This document shows, piece after piece, positions 23,651 through 36,970 of a DNA stretch of 64,000 bases. The stretch is from NCBI RefSeq assembly GCF_031877795.1, contig NC_133954.1, positions 5,609,256-5,673,255 of the forward strand, written 5' to 3'. Below the pieces are notes generated by a model. It searched no databases and was not told where the DNA came from. It was given only the letters and a program-made list of their open reading frames with translations. Each line of letters opens with the position of its first letter. Positions within the stretch are counted from its first letter, which is position 1. Source of the DNA: Strix aluco. Taxonomy: Eukaryota > Chordata > Aves > Strigiformes > Strigidae. The position numbers and the translations under genes are program-made.

Positions 23651-26600
23651 TGGGCGCTTCCCAAGGGCAAGATGGGTGCTTGCAGGAGCTGCATTGCGCT
23701 CGCTGATGGTTGGAGCAAATGCTGGTTGAGAAGTGAAGGAGCATGTGGGTTTTCTGCTGATGGCTGCAAATATTTCCAGGCTTTGGGAAAGCTGCAACCT
23801 GGGGCAACGTGGTGCTGGAAGTGGAGACCTCTTGGTGTTACCAGTGCCTTGCATGACCCAGCACAAAGCTGGGTTCAAGCAGTCATGATGGTCCCTTTGC
23901 TTTAGCACAGCAAAGGCTTACTGCTGGGCTCACTCTGGCAAAGCCAGTCACCCCAGGACCTGAAGCTGCAAAGTGTGATGGTAAAGAGAAAACAACCCTT
24001 CTCTAGCTACCGTGAAGGGCTGGATGGTGGGTCAGCTTGCTTGGAAGTCACTGCTGCTGGAAGAGGGGTGCTGGGAGGAGAGGAAAAGGGCAGAACTGGG
24101 CTCACCATATGCTCTCTTTACAAAAAAGTTTCTCTCGCTGGTGCTGTTGGGTGCCCAGGAAGCATTCCAAGAAGTTAATTAATTTTCTCTCATCAGTAGC
24201 CACAGCGCCAGCAAACACAGTCTGGAGGAGAAAGGAGAGCATTGCCATTTTACAGCAGCAGCTCCCCCCTAAGTTACAGTGAAAGTTACTTTGTCTTAGC
24301 AAAAATGAAATGTCAAGTGGCGACAGAGAAAAATATTCTTTTAATGCTGAGCAGTAACTGGGCTTCCAAAGTTCTGGGCTCTGGAGGTAATGGGGAAAGC
24401 TGGGACCGAGGCAGCTGAGACCACACAAGATTAATTCAGACTCCAAATGAGGCTTCATACATGATGTGTTGCACCATACATCACTGCCACGCAGACAGCA
24501 GTAGCTTCGGCTCCGAGCTCACTTGTTTGCTCCTGGACCTGCTTCATCCCAGCATGCGCTGCCAGATGCAGTGGTGGGGTGTCACGGGTGTCTGCTGACC
24601 ACCCTTCCTGTATTTTGGGTAGGAAACCCAAAAGGTTTAGTGAAGGGTGCGAAGAGCAAAGTGCAGAGCTGAAGAAATCCTGCCCGAATGGACCCAGAAC
24701 AGTGTGTGTTAGTGGGAGATAACCCTGAGGGGGACCGTGGCCCCATATTGTCCTATCTGAGGCCATCACATCATGACAAAGCCTGGTGCAGTAAATACTT
24801 AGAAAATACTCATAGATAACCTGCCTCTTCCCAAAAGATGGGTCTGGTCTCGTGAGTAATTTTCAGATAAATAAGGAGTCTGCTTCCTAGATGACTTATT
24901 TGCAAGGGATAATTCAGACAGCCGTGGTCTTGCTGGTTTTTTTCCCTTTTGAATCGTCAGGCTGGCATCGTAAGTACCACACTTTCATTAAAGTTTAATT
25001 TCCCTGAAGAGTGAAATATTAATGAGAATAGGCTTAATACTGTCAATAAGAAACAGACCCAAACAGATAATTTGCTAATATAATGACTTGGGATTTTATC
25101 TATTTCAAGCTTCACAATTGCTCTTCTGCTATGATCTGGTGCAGGTAATAACCATTGTCGCCTCTGCTCAATGAGAAAACTTAATGAGTTTAGAGCTAAA
25201 TCATCATTTTGCTCATTCACATCCTGGCGTGCCCATGCTAATTCCACAACCCCTGATCCCCTGCCCTCCGTGTGCTTCATCTTGCACTCTTGGGTGGTGG
25301 AGGGACACCAGCCCTGCTCTTATTCAGGTTTGAGAGAAGCTGAAACAAAACTAGGGCTGAGATCCAGGACTTTGGGTGCACTTGAGCATCCACTCTGGTG
25401 ATCCTGTGACCAGGATCCCCAAATACCCTTGAGGCTCTGCCCCCTGGAGACTCCCACCTTTGTGCTTAGGATGGTGCTGCGCAGACTTCTGGGTCCCCCA
25501 AATCCTCTCCCTTTCCCTAGCACGCTGCAATGCACTGAGGAGCATCTGCTCCGTCATGATGCACTATTTGCTTTTAACCCAAATGTCACATTTAAAGAGC
25601 TTCCCTCTTTAATCCCAGCTGCTTAAAGAAACAAAAAGCAGTGAATTACCTGGATTGGTTCCTCGGTTCCTTGGTGGGTAGGTTGTGCTGTTAACTGAGA
25701 GGTGCTACAAGAAGGTGCATGAGGAATTGGATGGGATGAGAGGCTGGGATGTGACCTAGGGACAGCCTGAGCTGCTCAGTCCAAACAGACATCTGGACCA
25801 GCGTGGGCATCCTCCCAACATCTTGGGAAGTGTATAAGAATTGGAGAGCAAGCTGTGACACACCCCCAGCCCCAAGCGTTTTCCCAGCCCCATCATTTTG
25901 TAGTGCAGGTGCTTTCCAGGACAGATCTGTTCACTTCACATTTGATTTTTTTTAATGTCTTCTCTATGGAATTTTTCCATCACGTTTTGAAGTTACACAT
26001 CTTGCAGCAAGGGGCACCGCAGGCATGGTATGAAAACCACCTTGTTTACAGGAAGCCTGGCTTTTGCTAGTTCCCTTGTTTGTCACATTTTTGCCTTGGA
26101 ACAGACAGAAAAATTATTTTCTGTTCCCTTTTTCTATGCCATTTGGGGTTTGATGCACCATATCCCCTTTTCAGTAATCTTTTCATTTGGGACTGGCATT
26201 GTCTACTTGACTGCTCCTCATCCAGAAGCTGTGCCAAGCCTTTGCTCACCCCTGTTACCACGCACCGAACCTTTTCCAGTCCTGTTGTACTGCGAGATGG
26301 GAGACCCCAAGCCACACTCAGCATTCAAAAAATGCACATGGATTTATACAGTGATTGGAGCTGTTTTGGAGACAGATTTTATTCCCGTGGAGATAAATCC
26401 TCTCTTTTCTCAGTGCAATCCTGCTGCGGCCAGGAAGGGCATTGTGAATGGATTCTGTGCCCAAGAGCTGCTTCTTTTCTCGACCTCCATCAGCAGGTCT
26501 TGTAGAGGATGCTCTCTCTCCCTGCAAATCGTGATGTCTCCAACTCTCTGTGCCCTGCTTCCCTTATCAGCTAAAAGGAAGACTATCTAGTGCACCAGCT

Positions 26601-29600
26601 TTCATTCCTAATGTGTTTGCCGGTACCTGGGGCATCCAGCCACTCCAGTAATAATACTAATAGTAGCAGTAACAGAGTTGTTTCCAGATCACATTTGGCC
26701 TCGGAGGCCAGGATGAGTATTTACACCCATTTCCAACAGCCCCGTGCATTCAAACCAGTGAAATTTCCCTGTTATGGAGCTTTTCTGAGTAGCTTCACCC
26801 AGCTGTCCCTAGTAAATAAAACTGTGTTTTTGGTGTTTGGAAACGAATGCAGATCGAGCTGGTTCGGAGCTGAGCATATGGGCTGTGTTTGAGTGCTGGG
26901 AATGTGTTTGCTTGTGATTTAATAATACTGTGAGTCATGACTGTACCTTCCTCCCAATTACTACCCTTGCATCTCTTTGTTGTTGAGTGGATGTTCTGGA
27001 AACTCTGTTTTCCTTTTAAAATCAATTAAGTTCCACCCTTTATTATCTGCCAGGTCTCATGCCATCCCTGCTTGCCAAGAAAACCTCCACAACAGCTCGG
27101 GTGTGAACCATGGCAGCGATGCTGAAGGCAGCCCCGCCAGGAGGTGGGTCCTGGGGCCCGGCTTGGGCTGGGAGATCCAGGGTCTTGCAAAGCTCATTCC
27201 TTACCCCACGTTGTTTGGCTGGAGTAATCCCTGGAGTAAGGGATGCTCCACAGCCCTGATTTCTACACACCTCTCTGACCCAGAGGACTGGTGAACCCTG
27301 TTTGCACATAAACTGTATTAGCTACAGATTTTTCACTATAGTGGAACATGATTCTTTCTGAAATGAAGTTGGATCCTCTGAGACTTCAATAAACCTTAAA
27401 AGCATTTAATTAAAAAATCATAAAGCCTGGGAGGATCAATCCAGTGTTAATGACCTGCAATGGTGCTGCGTGTAGCTTGTTCTTATTGACCTCTGAGGTA
27501 GCAAGGAACAACCTGTGCAATCTGAGGTCTCTAAATCAGCCTCACTGGGGCTGTCCCAGCCCGCAGGAGAAATGGGAGCTGCCTGCTTTTATTTGCACCC
27601 AGACAGCTCCTGATTAAAATTAACATAACACTCGAATAGCACTGGTTTTGGAGGCCACAAGATGTGTGGGGCTGTCAGCAAGTTGCCAGGTGGCTTCCAC
27701 CCAGCGATGGGGCCATAGGGGTGTATTGGGTGAAGAACTTGGAAATCTGGAGGTTGTGTGTGAGGAAGGGCTCCTCTTGCTTTGGAAAAATCAACTGAGT
27801 GCAGGAAAGCACAAAACCCGTTTTAAGACAGGGAAGTTTCTTTCATTTCTACATCAAAAGTTTGATGCAATAAAAACAAAGCAAAATAGTTCAAAAACTT
27901 GCTGCTATAGGCTGGGGAAGGGCTGGGGAAGGAGGTAGCTGCTGTCACCAAACATCTCCGCAAATAACCGTGATGTCTTTCTTGGAGGAATGTATTTTAA
28001 AAGACAAGAAAGTGGAGAAGAAACATTTCCTTTTATTTCACTCCAAACCTATCCCTTTGGTCTTGAGTTAGGAGAAAACATATTTTTGTGTCCAGAAAGA
28101 TGTGAGAAATGTTTGTGGATATGTGTGTGTGTGTTGGAAGAAAAATTCTTCATCCGCTCTAGTGGGGATGAAAAGGAAATTGGTACTAAACTGGACCTTG
28201 AAGAGATAAAGGGAGATGTGGGTGAGGGCAGAGCTGCCATTTTAGACTGAATCCTCCAACAACATGAAAGGGGAGGACATTTTCTACGCAGAGCAGCAGA
28301 AGGGGAAATGGGAATATTTTTCTCAGAGTGAGCGATCAAAAGTATCAGAGAAAAGCAGATGTTTTGGGCAGACATTTGCATGTAATCAAACCCTCCGTTT
28401 TTTGATTGAAAAAATTGGCAGTGGCAAATTTCCAGCCAAAACCCTGCAATCAAAGAAGAAAAAAGCTTGTCAATGAGGAAAATGGAAAAAAGAGAGCCTG
28501 GGAGAGACCTGGCCACACCTCCCCACCCTGGCTTGCATCAGGCTCATTAACCTGGGCCTTCCCAAGGTGGGCTTTGGGGTGTGTTTGCCCACCGGGCACA
28601 TCCCCTCCTCTGAACACCCTGTATTTGTGGTCGTGGACCCTCGAGACCTTGGTGGTGGTGTGTTTCCCATCCCTCCAGCAGCTCTGCAATGCCATGCTGC
28701 TTGTGGCAAGGCTTGTGTAATAGATCTTTGGGATGTGGGGAGCCAGCGTGTGACCCATAACCACTCAGAAAATATATTTTTAAAGACGCACATTGCATCT
28801 TTCAGGTGCTGAGGACAGATGTCTCTGCATGCCCGAGCTGCCCCTTTCACCCTGCTCACTGTTGGGGAATGGCATCACACAGGGACTGGTGGGTCCACGG
28901 GGAGAGGGGGGCTGGGGGCTGGGCGAGTGCAGGCAGGATTTTGCACAGCTCTGTGTCTCTCTGGGGGAGCTCACTTTGCACCACGGGGACATTTTGCTTC
29001 GCAGCCCAGCTCAGGGATCGCACTGCTTTCGTCTGACTTACGCTCTGTTTTATTGGACTTGCAGCAGCCTCTGAGCCAGAGATAAAACACGTCCTTCTTG
29101 TCTGTAAGAGGGTAAATTATTGACATACTTAATAAGCATAACTTATCATTAGCCATAATTCATGCTGGTGACAGAGACACAGCTGTTCCTGGAAAGCAGA
29201 GTGGCTCTGAATTTCAGATTTCTGCAGGCAGGCTCCTGATGCAGCTCCAGAGCAGTGACACAGATGTCACCACACACCATCCCTTGGTGATTGTCGTCCC
29301 AGGGCTCTCAAGCTCTGGCTGTGCTGGGAGGAAGGGGAGTTTGGACACAGCGTGTGTCTCCCCAGGTTCAGGGGTTCATTCAATTCAATGAGTAGCTCTT
29401 GCTGAGGTGGCAGGGAACGGGATGTCCCTAGAGCCATCCAGCTTGCAGCCACTGGGGCCAAAAAGCCCTGGTAGAGGACAAGCTTCTCCTTGCAGTGCCC
29501 AGCTGCAGCCCATGCTGCTCCTGCTGGCAATGCCCAAATCCTGGCAGGGTGGTTGCAGCAAGTACAAACTTTTTTTCCTTTAATTTCACTCCTATGTTCA

Positions 29601-32600
29601 CCCTGGTCCCTAATGTGATAGGGGTGAGGAGGGGATGTCCCCATGATCTACCTTGCTTGCAAATGAAGAGCAGCTAATCGTTTGTAGGGATGGAGAACTT
29701 GTGAAGGAATTGGAGATACCATGAAGCCTCCCACACCTGGGAGAGTCCACAGGGTCTGGGGCTTTTTCAACTAGTGGGTGAAGTTTGATCACTAGGGGTG
29801 GGAAACCATGCAGGATGCTGGGATGGGGCAGGCATGCAGGATGGGGTCTGGGAGTCTGGTGGTCACTGCTGTCTGGTGGATGGGTCCAAGCTGGCCTGGC
29901 CAGGGTGCTCCCAGCTTCCTTCCTGTCCCTGGCAGAAGGAGGGGAGATTTCTGGTCCTCGTCTCCCCGGTGGGACCTAAGGAGGCCACTCAAGGTAGATG
30001 CACACCAGGGAAGATCTGGGGGGTTATTTCCCACACTCATTCAACCCTTCTTCCAACCTTCTTGCAAAAATTTGAGCTCCAGTCTGGGCCCTCAAGAGCA
30101 ATGTACCCTCACATGGGAGCTCAGTCCTCACCTGCCTGGTGCATCGAGACAAACAGGAGATGGAGGTGTGCAAGGGTGGACAGCAGGAGAGACCATGTGT
30201 GACCCTGTGCACACCATGAGGTGACAATGCACCCTCTGAATAACCAGCAAATTCCCAATGCTTCAAGGTGCCTCTCAGTAAAAACATTCTCTGCTCTCTG
30301 CACCCCTGAACTCAGCCCTGGGTGTCAGCCTGGCTTTTGGAAACCTCTCCCAGGGATCTTGGCATGTTGGACATCTGCAGAGAAGTGCTTCTGAACACCT
30401 GAAGGGTGTTCAGAAACAACCTTTTCCCAGAGGGGTTAACCTGCAGCAGACGGAGAAACCAGGTACCGATGGCTGCACTCTTACGGAGGGACAAGGAGAG
30501 GAGAGAAAGGGCTCGGGCAGCCCGTGCTCTGCCCGTTGCACCCAGCATGTCCGTGGCCTGGACTGTGCCCTCATGGAGATCTGGGCTGTGGGTGTCTTTC
30601 TGCTTTTAGGAGCAGCTCACCTGAGCAGAGGACAGGCTGGTAGCCCCAGACAGCCTTGTCCTCCCTCATCCCATGGTCCTGCCATATCAAAACCTGCATC
30701 AAGGATGCTACAACGTGCTCTAAGGTGGCCACATCTACATGGACTGCACCATCCCCAGGGGTTCCTCCTAAGGGCTCTGTGGAGGATGTCCTGCAGCAAG
30801 TTCACACATGCTCTGCAGCAGTCTTGTGCTTCCAGAGAGAAACAGAGATGGGACAATGCAAGCTGGAAAGTTCTGGTTTGCAGTGGTGAGCTGCTTGCAT
30901 GGGCATGGGGGAGCAGGAAGGTGGAAGTCTGGCTTGGGCTGTGAGTTTCCCTCACCAGCAACACGAAGCTGGGAGCATCTCTTCTCTAAGTGCATGAAAC
31001 ATCACTTTCTTTGGGGGGTAAAAAATGAGAGCACCACTTACAGCATCTCCAATCTGCATGGCTGGTGAAGTGCTGTTGCTTGAGCTCAACAAGGGGGTAT
31101 TAGTCACGCCTTATTGCCTTTAAATCCTACAGAAGCAGGAGTGTCTTCCATTTGCTATTTTAAATAAGAATCAGCCTGATGGAGTGTTCCCAGCACAGTC
31201 TATTGGCTTCCCTGTTAACCAGCCAGCCTTTAAAGGATTAAGCTTTCATCTTGCCTCTTTCCCTGCGGTTTGTAAGGAGCAGCGCTGCCTCCCGTGTCCC
31301 CTGTATATGAAGTGTTGTTTGCATGAAGGACCCCCTGCAGAATAGTGAACATGAAGAGCAAGACCAGGCTTCCTCCCTCCCCGTGTCCCCTCTTCCTCCT
31401 GCATGTGCGAGGAAGGCTCTGAGGATGGTGCAGCTTTGGTGCCATGCCCAGAGATCTTACATCAGGGTTTGCTCTTCAGTGCCTCCTCTGTTATCTCAGT
31501 TGTGCGTGGGCTGGGTGATGCACAGGCAAGGGATGGGGCTGGTGGGAGGAAGATCTCTGATCTCTGACTTTGGAAGGGAGCGGGGAAAAGAAAATAGGAA
31601 AAGATAACAGAACAGGATGACCAGATGCTGCCAGGCTGGTTTCAGCATCTGAAGCCTCTTGTGTAGAAAAAGCCTTTGGCCTCTGGGCCTGACCCATCCT
31701 CTTAACTGGGACTGGGCTGTCATGGCACCCAGTGCTGTGACCCCCCCAATCTTCTTCCCAGCTTGTAGGCTCCCCAGCACCAAGGAAACCTTCACTTTGG
31801 CCTTTCTGCATTTTTCAGCCTTGTCTCAGCATTGAGTCTGGTAGGGCTTTTGCATGCTCAAATGCAGTGCTCTCATTCCTGTTTCCCTACTTAAATTATT
31901 GATGGAGATCTACAACCTCCGTTCCAGCTTAACAACTCCATTTTGCTGGGGTTTATTACCAGGATCAATCAAATCAAACCCTGATGGCTTCAAAATGTGC
32001 TTCCTTCTCCCTCTCATTGTTATTTGCTTGTTTATTATTAGGAAAGACAAGTTTTGGCTCCGGGAGATTTTGCTAGCAGTAAACAATGTCATTAAAAACA
32101 AATCAGAAATCCCCGCTTCGCAAGGAGCCAACCTCCACAGAGGGCCCTGCGCTTGGGTCCCTGCCTGCCACCGATGCGGTGACCAAGGCACGGGGACATG
32201 TTCATGGCGGGGCACATTCAGCTGTTGTCCTACACCTGCTCCCCGGTGGGTTCATGGGTTTTTAAAAGCCCAGCTTCATGTCTCTGACTCCCATCCTTGC
32301 TGCCATAGCAGGGACTCCTCCACTCTGGACATGGGGTGCTACAGGGTCAGGAGGTGGCTCATGATTTGGAGAGGTCTCTGTTGTCCAGGTCTTTGGAGGC
32401 TTTTGGCCCCATCCTTCTCCTGCTTGCAGAGGGGCTGAGGTCCCCATGTTCTGGGGATCTGGGGTCCCACCTTGGAGCTTGTTTCTCCCTTCCCACAAGG
32501 AGCAGTAACAGGGCTGACCTCAGGAGGTGGTGGGACATCACTCATTTATGTTTATAGGGGGGTCATGATGATATCAGCACTAAAGGGGCTGAGGGTAGGG

Positions 32601-33899
32601 GTGTAGTGTTACCAGTTTGGGAAACACCACATCTTCACCTCCAGGGTCCTTCCCAAACAGCTGGTCTTCCCTGCCCTGTGCTCTTCTCATCCTGCTGTCA
32701 CCACCCAGCTCCCAGCCCTTCTCTGGGTCCAACCCTGCAGGGGAGCAGAGCTGGCCATTTCCTCTGTTGAGCATCATCTGGGGGATCTTCATCTCTCTCT
32801 AAATCAGGCTTGGGCTCTGCAGCATTCAGGTTGTACAAACACACACACCACCAAAATAAACCACAAAGTCCAGGTAGAGCAGACTAGGAGGAGGTCTGCC
32901 TGCCAGGGGGATGTGGCCTTTAGTTCCCAAACCTGGGCCACCATGGTGGAAGGGGTTCTGCATGGCCAAGGTGCTGGGAGAACCACGGTGCTCTTCATAA
33001 CTGCCAGCCCAGCTCACAATAAACAAATTGAAGAGTGATGGGGAAGATAAATTGCTTGTTGTTTTTTTAATACATGCAGTGAAGGAGTTTATTTTTAAAC
33101 TTGTCTGTGAGTGATGCCTGGTTTGATCTTCTAAATGAAACTGATTTATTCTATTTGCACTGGGGCTTGGGAGAAGAGGGACAGAGATGGATTCAATTTA
33201 TGCATTTAACTTTGTCTTGGTAGGACCATGACAACAGCAGACAAATTGAAGCTGAGAAGCTCCCTCTGGTGATCCCAATGATGCAAATGATTTCCTTGGT
33301 TTTATCAAATGATCTTGAGTCGCTGGTCCCAGGTTGCCATTTGGGGCAGGTATGAATCGTGTGGCCCTGGGGGGAGCTGGTAGAACCAGGGCTGGGCCAC
33401 CTCACGGAGGGCTTGGGGACTCCTGCAACAGATTTCCACATCTGACCTAGAAATTTGGTCTCCTCTTCTTCATGGACCTGATTTCCCAGCTGACTGGTCT
33501 TGCTTTCATCAGCTCTGCCTTGCAGAGTGTCCCTCTAGATGGGTCAGGATTGGACACAAGGACTGGGTCTACTGTTTCATTGGAGATTCAGTGCACAGAG
33601 GGATTCACAGCCTGATGAGCCTTTGCCATGTTCCTCTCCCCTGTGGACATCAGGGAGGGCTTCTGGGCTTGGCCCCGGGGCAAACAAAAAGTGACAAATG
33701 ACTTTTGCAGTAGATCAATGACCTTCACTCCCCCGTGGGCTCCTCAGCTCTTTGTGGGATCATTAGGGAAACCCTGCCGAGCAGATCTCAGCGGTGATGG
33801 AGGCTGGGGTGAAGCATCGCTGTAGTCTGTGCTGAATGAAGGCCATAAAAGTCTGAATTACTCTCCCCAAAATCTCCCTTAAAAAGGATGTGAGCGTAA
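23651..33899. other. Intergenic, no gene recognised
   Basis: Unique sequence without recognised transposons. The longest frame (26030-26590, plus, 186 codons) has no family signature and is within chance expectation for this much DNA. AT-rich blocks at about 24950-25240 and 29090-29170 look like conserved non-coding elements. The remainder shows nothing I can name. Confidence 0.55.
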
Positions 33900-34140
33900 A
33901 AGCCAGTCTTAAACCAGGCGAAATGATGAAGTCACTGGCGTGGAGGGAAACAATCATTCAACACCACTAAGCCATGCATCACTTGGGATAATTATCAATT
34001 ATTACAAGCAGAGCAACTCCCCTCCGGAAGCTAATGAAATTTCACATGGAGCATGCTCTGGGAGATGGATCGTATCGGCCTGGACAAGATTCATCTTCTC
34101 TAATGTGCTGCTTATTCCTGTTTATGCATCTTAAAGCTCT
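33900..34140. promoter_or_regulatory. Candidate conserved non-coding element
   Basis: A repeat-free block with ATTATCAATTATTACAAGC, AGCTAATGAAATTTCACATG and TTTATGCATCTTAAAG, retaining several CpGs (GATCGTATCGGCC, CTCCGGAAG) in an AT-rich context. This mix is typical of deeply conserved vertebrate enhancers. No alignment was available. Confidence 0.3.
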
Positions 34141-35415
34141 ATGTGCAAAGCCCCTTCCTGCTGGGAGGGGTGAGGAGCCTGGGATGCTCTCACCCACAGG
34201 CAGCTGCACCGACTGCACCGCTCCGTTTCCAATGCCTCAGACCCCAGGTGGGAGGTATTGGTAGCACTGGGGAAAGGATCCCTTCTCCCTTCCCTTTTCC
34301 TAATCCCTGCCTTTTGTGGCTCTCTGCCTCTCCAGCCTTTGGGGATCTGTTTGGCAGAATTGGTGGTGGACTCTGGTCCTCCTCCCCTTCTCCTCTGGGT
34401 CCCTGCAAACACTTCCCCCCTCCTGAGAACCCCAGCCCTTATAACCATAGACCTTCAAACACAAATGGGAAATAATATCTTATGTAGTTTAGCTACAAAC
34501 TGGGAGGCCATTTTGGATTTTTAATTTTTTCACAGGTTCTGGCACAGCGTTTGCAAACCTGTGTGTGAGGGGGAAGGCCAGGAATCCTATCCAGGCAAAA
34601 AAGCACTTAACGTTGCTTCTAAATATTTAATCTGCGACCCATATGACAAACTGCTGCTTGTAAATACAACTATTATGCTTTATTTTGTCATACATAATTG
34701 AAACACTGGATCCTGTGCTCAGCAAACAAACACATAGTAAATAAGGATGCTTTCCTCTAGATCCTTCCAGTCCCTGTAGCTGCTTCTCTCCCCCTCAGGG
34801 CTGGCGGTGGATAGTGGTGGGGTCCCCTTTGGGAAAGATCCTTCTATCTCCAAAGATGGAGACGGAGATGGCTGGAGTGTCCCCCAGGCTCTGCCCTTCT
34901 GCCAGGGTCCTGTTCCCACCCCTCCTCGTTTCTGCCTCCAACACCTACTCACCAGGGCCTGGGGCTGCTCTTGTACTTTTTATTTTTGCAAATGAGCACG
35001 ACTGCACCAAGAATAGACCCAGCTTATAGCTCTGCTGCTGAGTTTGCAACCAAGGCAACCCCACCACCCGTGGCATGTTGAGCATGGGGCTGCTGCCCCA
35101 TCCCCTATTCACTGCTTTACCATGGAAATGGGCTCCAGCGCTCCCCCCACCAAGTCTGCAAACGAGACCTTGCTACTCTTGGTGCTCACCAAGGTCAGTG
35201 ATTACTTTTGATCCTGCTTCACCTGCCTCATTTATTAATGAGCTGGAGGTGGGCAAGCAGGAAGGTGGCAAACTTCAGAGCTCCTATCACTTATTTAGAT
35301 GAGTCATGACCAAAAAAAAGGCTCCAGGGAGCTTGGGAAGCACCTTGCCAAGACAGATGGATGGGAAAGGTACAGAAAAATTAAATTCATGCATGTCAAG
35401 TGAAAATAATATGTT
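34141..35415. other. Intergenic, no gene recognised
   Basis: Unique sequence between a candidate enhancer and the ERV. A short AT-rich block at about 34610-34715 (AAATATTTAATCTGCGACCC) also looks conserved in type. No exon or transposon is recognised. Confidence 0.55.
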
Positions 35416-36006
35416 TGTGCTGGTTTGGCTGGGATAGAGTTAATTTTCTTCATAGCAGTTAGTACAGGGCTATGTTTTGGATTTGTGCTGAAAGCAGTGT
35501 TGATAACATGGAGATGTTTTCATCGCTGCTGAGCTGTGCCTACACAGAGTCGAGGCCTTTCCTGCTCCTCACCCCACCCCACCAGCGAGCAGGCTGGGGG
35601 TGCACAAGGAGGTGGGGAGGGACACAGCTGGCACAGCTGACCCCAACTGACCCCAGGGATATCCCAGACCACATGGCACCACGCTCAGCATATAGAGCTG
35701 GGGGAAGAGAAGGAAGGGGGATGGTTGGAGTGATGGTGTTTGTCTTCCCAAGTCACCGTTACATGTGATGGAGCCCGGCTGTCCTGGGGATGGCTGAGCA
35801 CCTGCCCGCTGATGGGAAGGGGTGAATGAATTCCTTGTTTTACTTTGCTTGCACATGCAGCTTTTGCTTTACTTATTAAACTGGTTTTATCTCAACTCAC
35901 AAGTTTTCTCTTTTTTACTCTTCCAATTCTCTCCCCTATCCCACCAGGGGGAACTGAGAGAGTGGCTGTGTGGGGCTTAGCTGCCGGCTGGGGTTAAACC
36001 ATGACA
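35416..36006 (+). mobile_element. Endogenous retrovirus LTR (class II, ERVK-like)
   Basis: A 591-bp long terminal repeat bounded by TGTGCTGG and ACCATGACA, the TG...CA ends of retroviral LTRs. Inside it are a degenerate TATA-like box (TATAGAG at 35691) and a polyadenylation hexamer ATTAAA at 35875-35880. A CTCAACTCACAAGTTTTCTC segment that follows the hexamer is shared with many bird LTRs. A primer-binding site lies nine bases beyond the right end, so this is the 5' LTR of a provirus. No matching 3' LTR is seen within the following 20 kb, so the provirus is truncated. The related LTR at 55318-55899 has the opposite orientation and is a separate insertion. Confidence 0.88.
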
Positions 36007-36014
36007 GTCCATTT

Positions 36015-36032
36015 TGGTGCCCAACATGGGGC
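36015..36032 (+). promoter_or_regulatory. Retroviral primer-binding site, tRNA-Lys(1,2) type
   Basis: Eighteen bases beginning TGGTGCCCAACATGGGGC. They match the primer-binding site complementary to the 3' end of tRNA-Lys1,2 used by betaretrovirus-like (class II/ERVK) elements, except at two positions. Both mismatches are what methylated CpG decay would give (CpG to TpG, and CpG to CpA). It lies nine bases 3' of the LTR end. This assigns the element to class II rather than ERVL. Confidence 0.75.
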
Positions 36033-36354
36033 TCAAGGGTTTGAGATAATGACAGGTTTGATTGGAATGTGCTAGATGGTATTTGTAGCTGTTATTGCCA
36101 TATAGCTATTAATGGGCAGGCTTCTATGCTTGCCCTGGGGCTTGCTTGCCTCACTGTATATTAGTCTAGTGCTTATTAGTGGATGCTTGCTGTGTTGCTG
36201 TAGTGCTGATCCTCTGACTCTGCTGTGCCTGGGCACATTCTGATACCAGCAATGGCGATGTGCCTGGGCTGGCCGATGGCCAGGGCATTGCTGCTCTTTC
36301 TGTGCTGCTGCACTGGACAGGCTGAACCTCCAGTGTGAACTCAAGCTGAAGGGA

Positions 36355-36970
36355 CTGTGACCTGTGGATGTGTCCACATGGGAGCAGGACACCCTGAAGG
36401 GTCTGTGGCCGTGAATAGTCCACGTCAGAGCAGGTACATCTTGAAGTGTCCGTGGTTGTGGTTATGTCTGTGCCACAGCAGGCACACCTCTGAAGGGATT
36501 GTGGCCCAAGGATAAGTCCACGCTGGAGAAGGTACACCTCAGAGTATCTGTGGCTGTGGATAAGTCCATGTTGCAGTAAATACACCTTGAATCATCACTG
36601 GCTCTGCCTGAGGTCATGCTGGAGCACCTCAAAGCGTGTGGCCATGGATAAGCCCAGAGCAGAGCAGACACACCCCTGGAGGGACAGCAGCCATGGGTAA
36701 GGCCATGTTGGAGTGAGTTTGCTGCTGAAGGGACTGTGGCTGCGGGTAGGGCCACGCTGGAGCAGGTATGTCTCTGAAGGCATTGTGGCCCATGGAGAAG
36801 GCCACGCTGGAGCACGTGGCCTTCAAAGCTACTGTGGCTGTGGATAAGTCTGTGCCGCAGCAGGTACACCCCTGAAGAGACTGTGGCTCATGGATAAGGC
36901 TCCACTTGGAACAGATACACCCTAAGGGACCACAGTCTGTGGATAAGTCCAAGCTGGAACAGGGGCAAGG
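36355..36970. repeat. Tandem repeat of about 48 bp, 13 degenerate copies, inside the ERV
   Basis: About thirteen copies of a unit that reads roughly TGTGGCTGTGGATAAGTCCA, then CGCTGGAGCAGGTACACC and CCTGAAGGGAC, averaging 47-49 bases. Copies differ from each other at perhaps 20-35 percent of positions and one is shortened (near 36595-36640). Because the unit is close to a multiple of three and has no stop codon on the minus strand, long antisense frames of about 130 codons run through the block with a 16-residue periodicity (CGTDLSTAT-type units). The plus strand has a TGA in most units. The block is probably non-coding. Confidence 0.88.

Noticed and set aside
23247-23908. Six overlapping open frames of 117-190 codons encoding Met-Asp-Gly-Trp or His-Pro-Ser-Ile repeats
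   Set aside because: They are produced by the TGGA microsatellite, which leaves every frame open. They are not proteins.
26030-26590. Plus-strand open frame of 186 codons with some hydrophobic stretches
   Set aside because: Roughly one frame this long is expected by chance in 64 kb over six frames. A second long frame overlaps it, and no family signature is seen.
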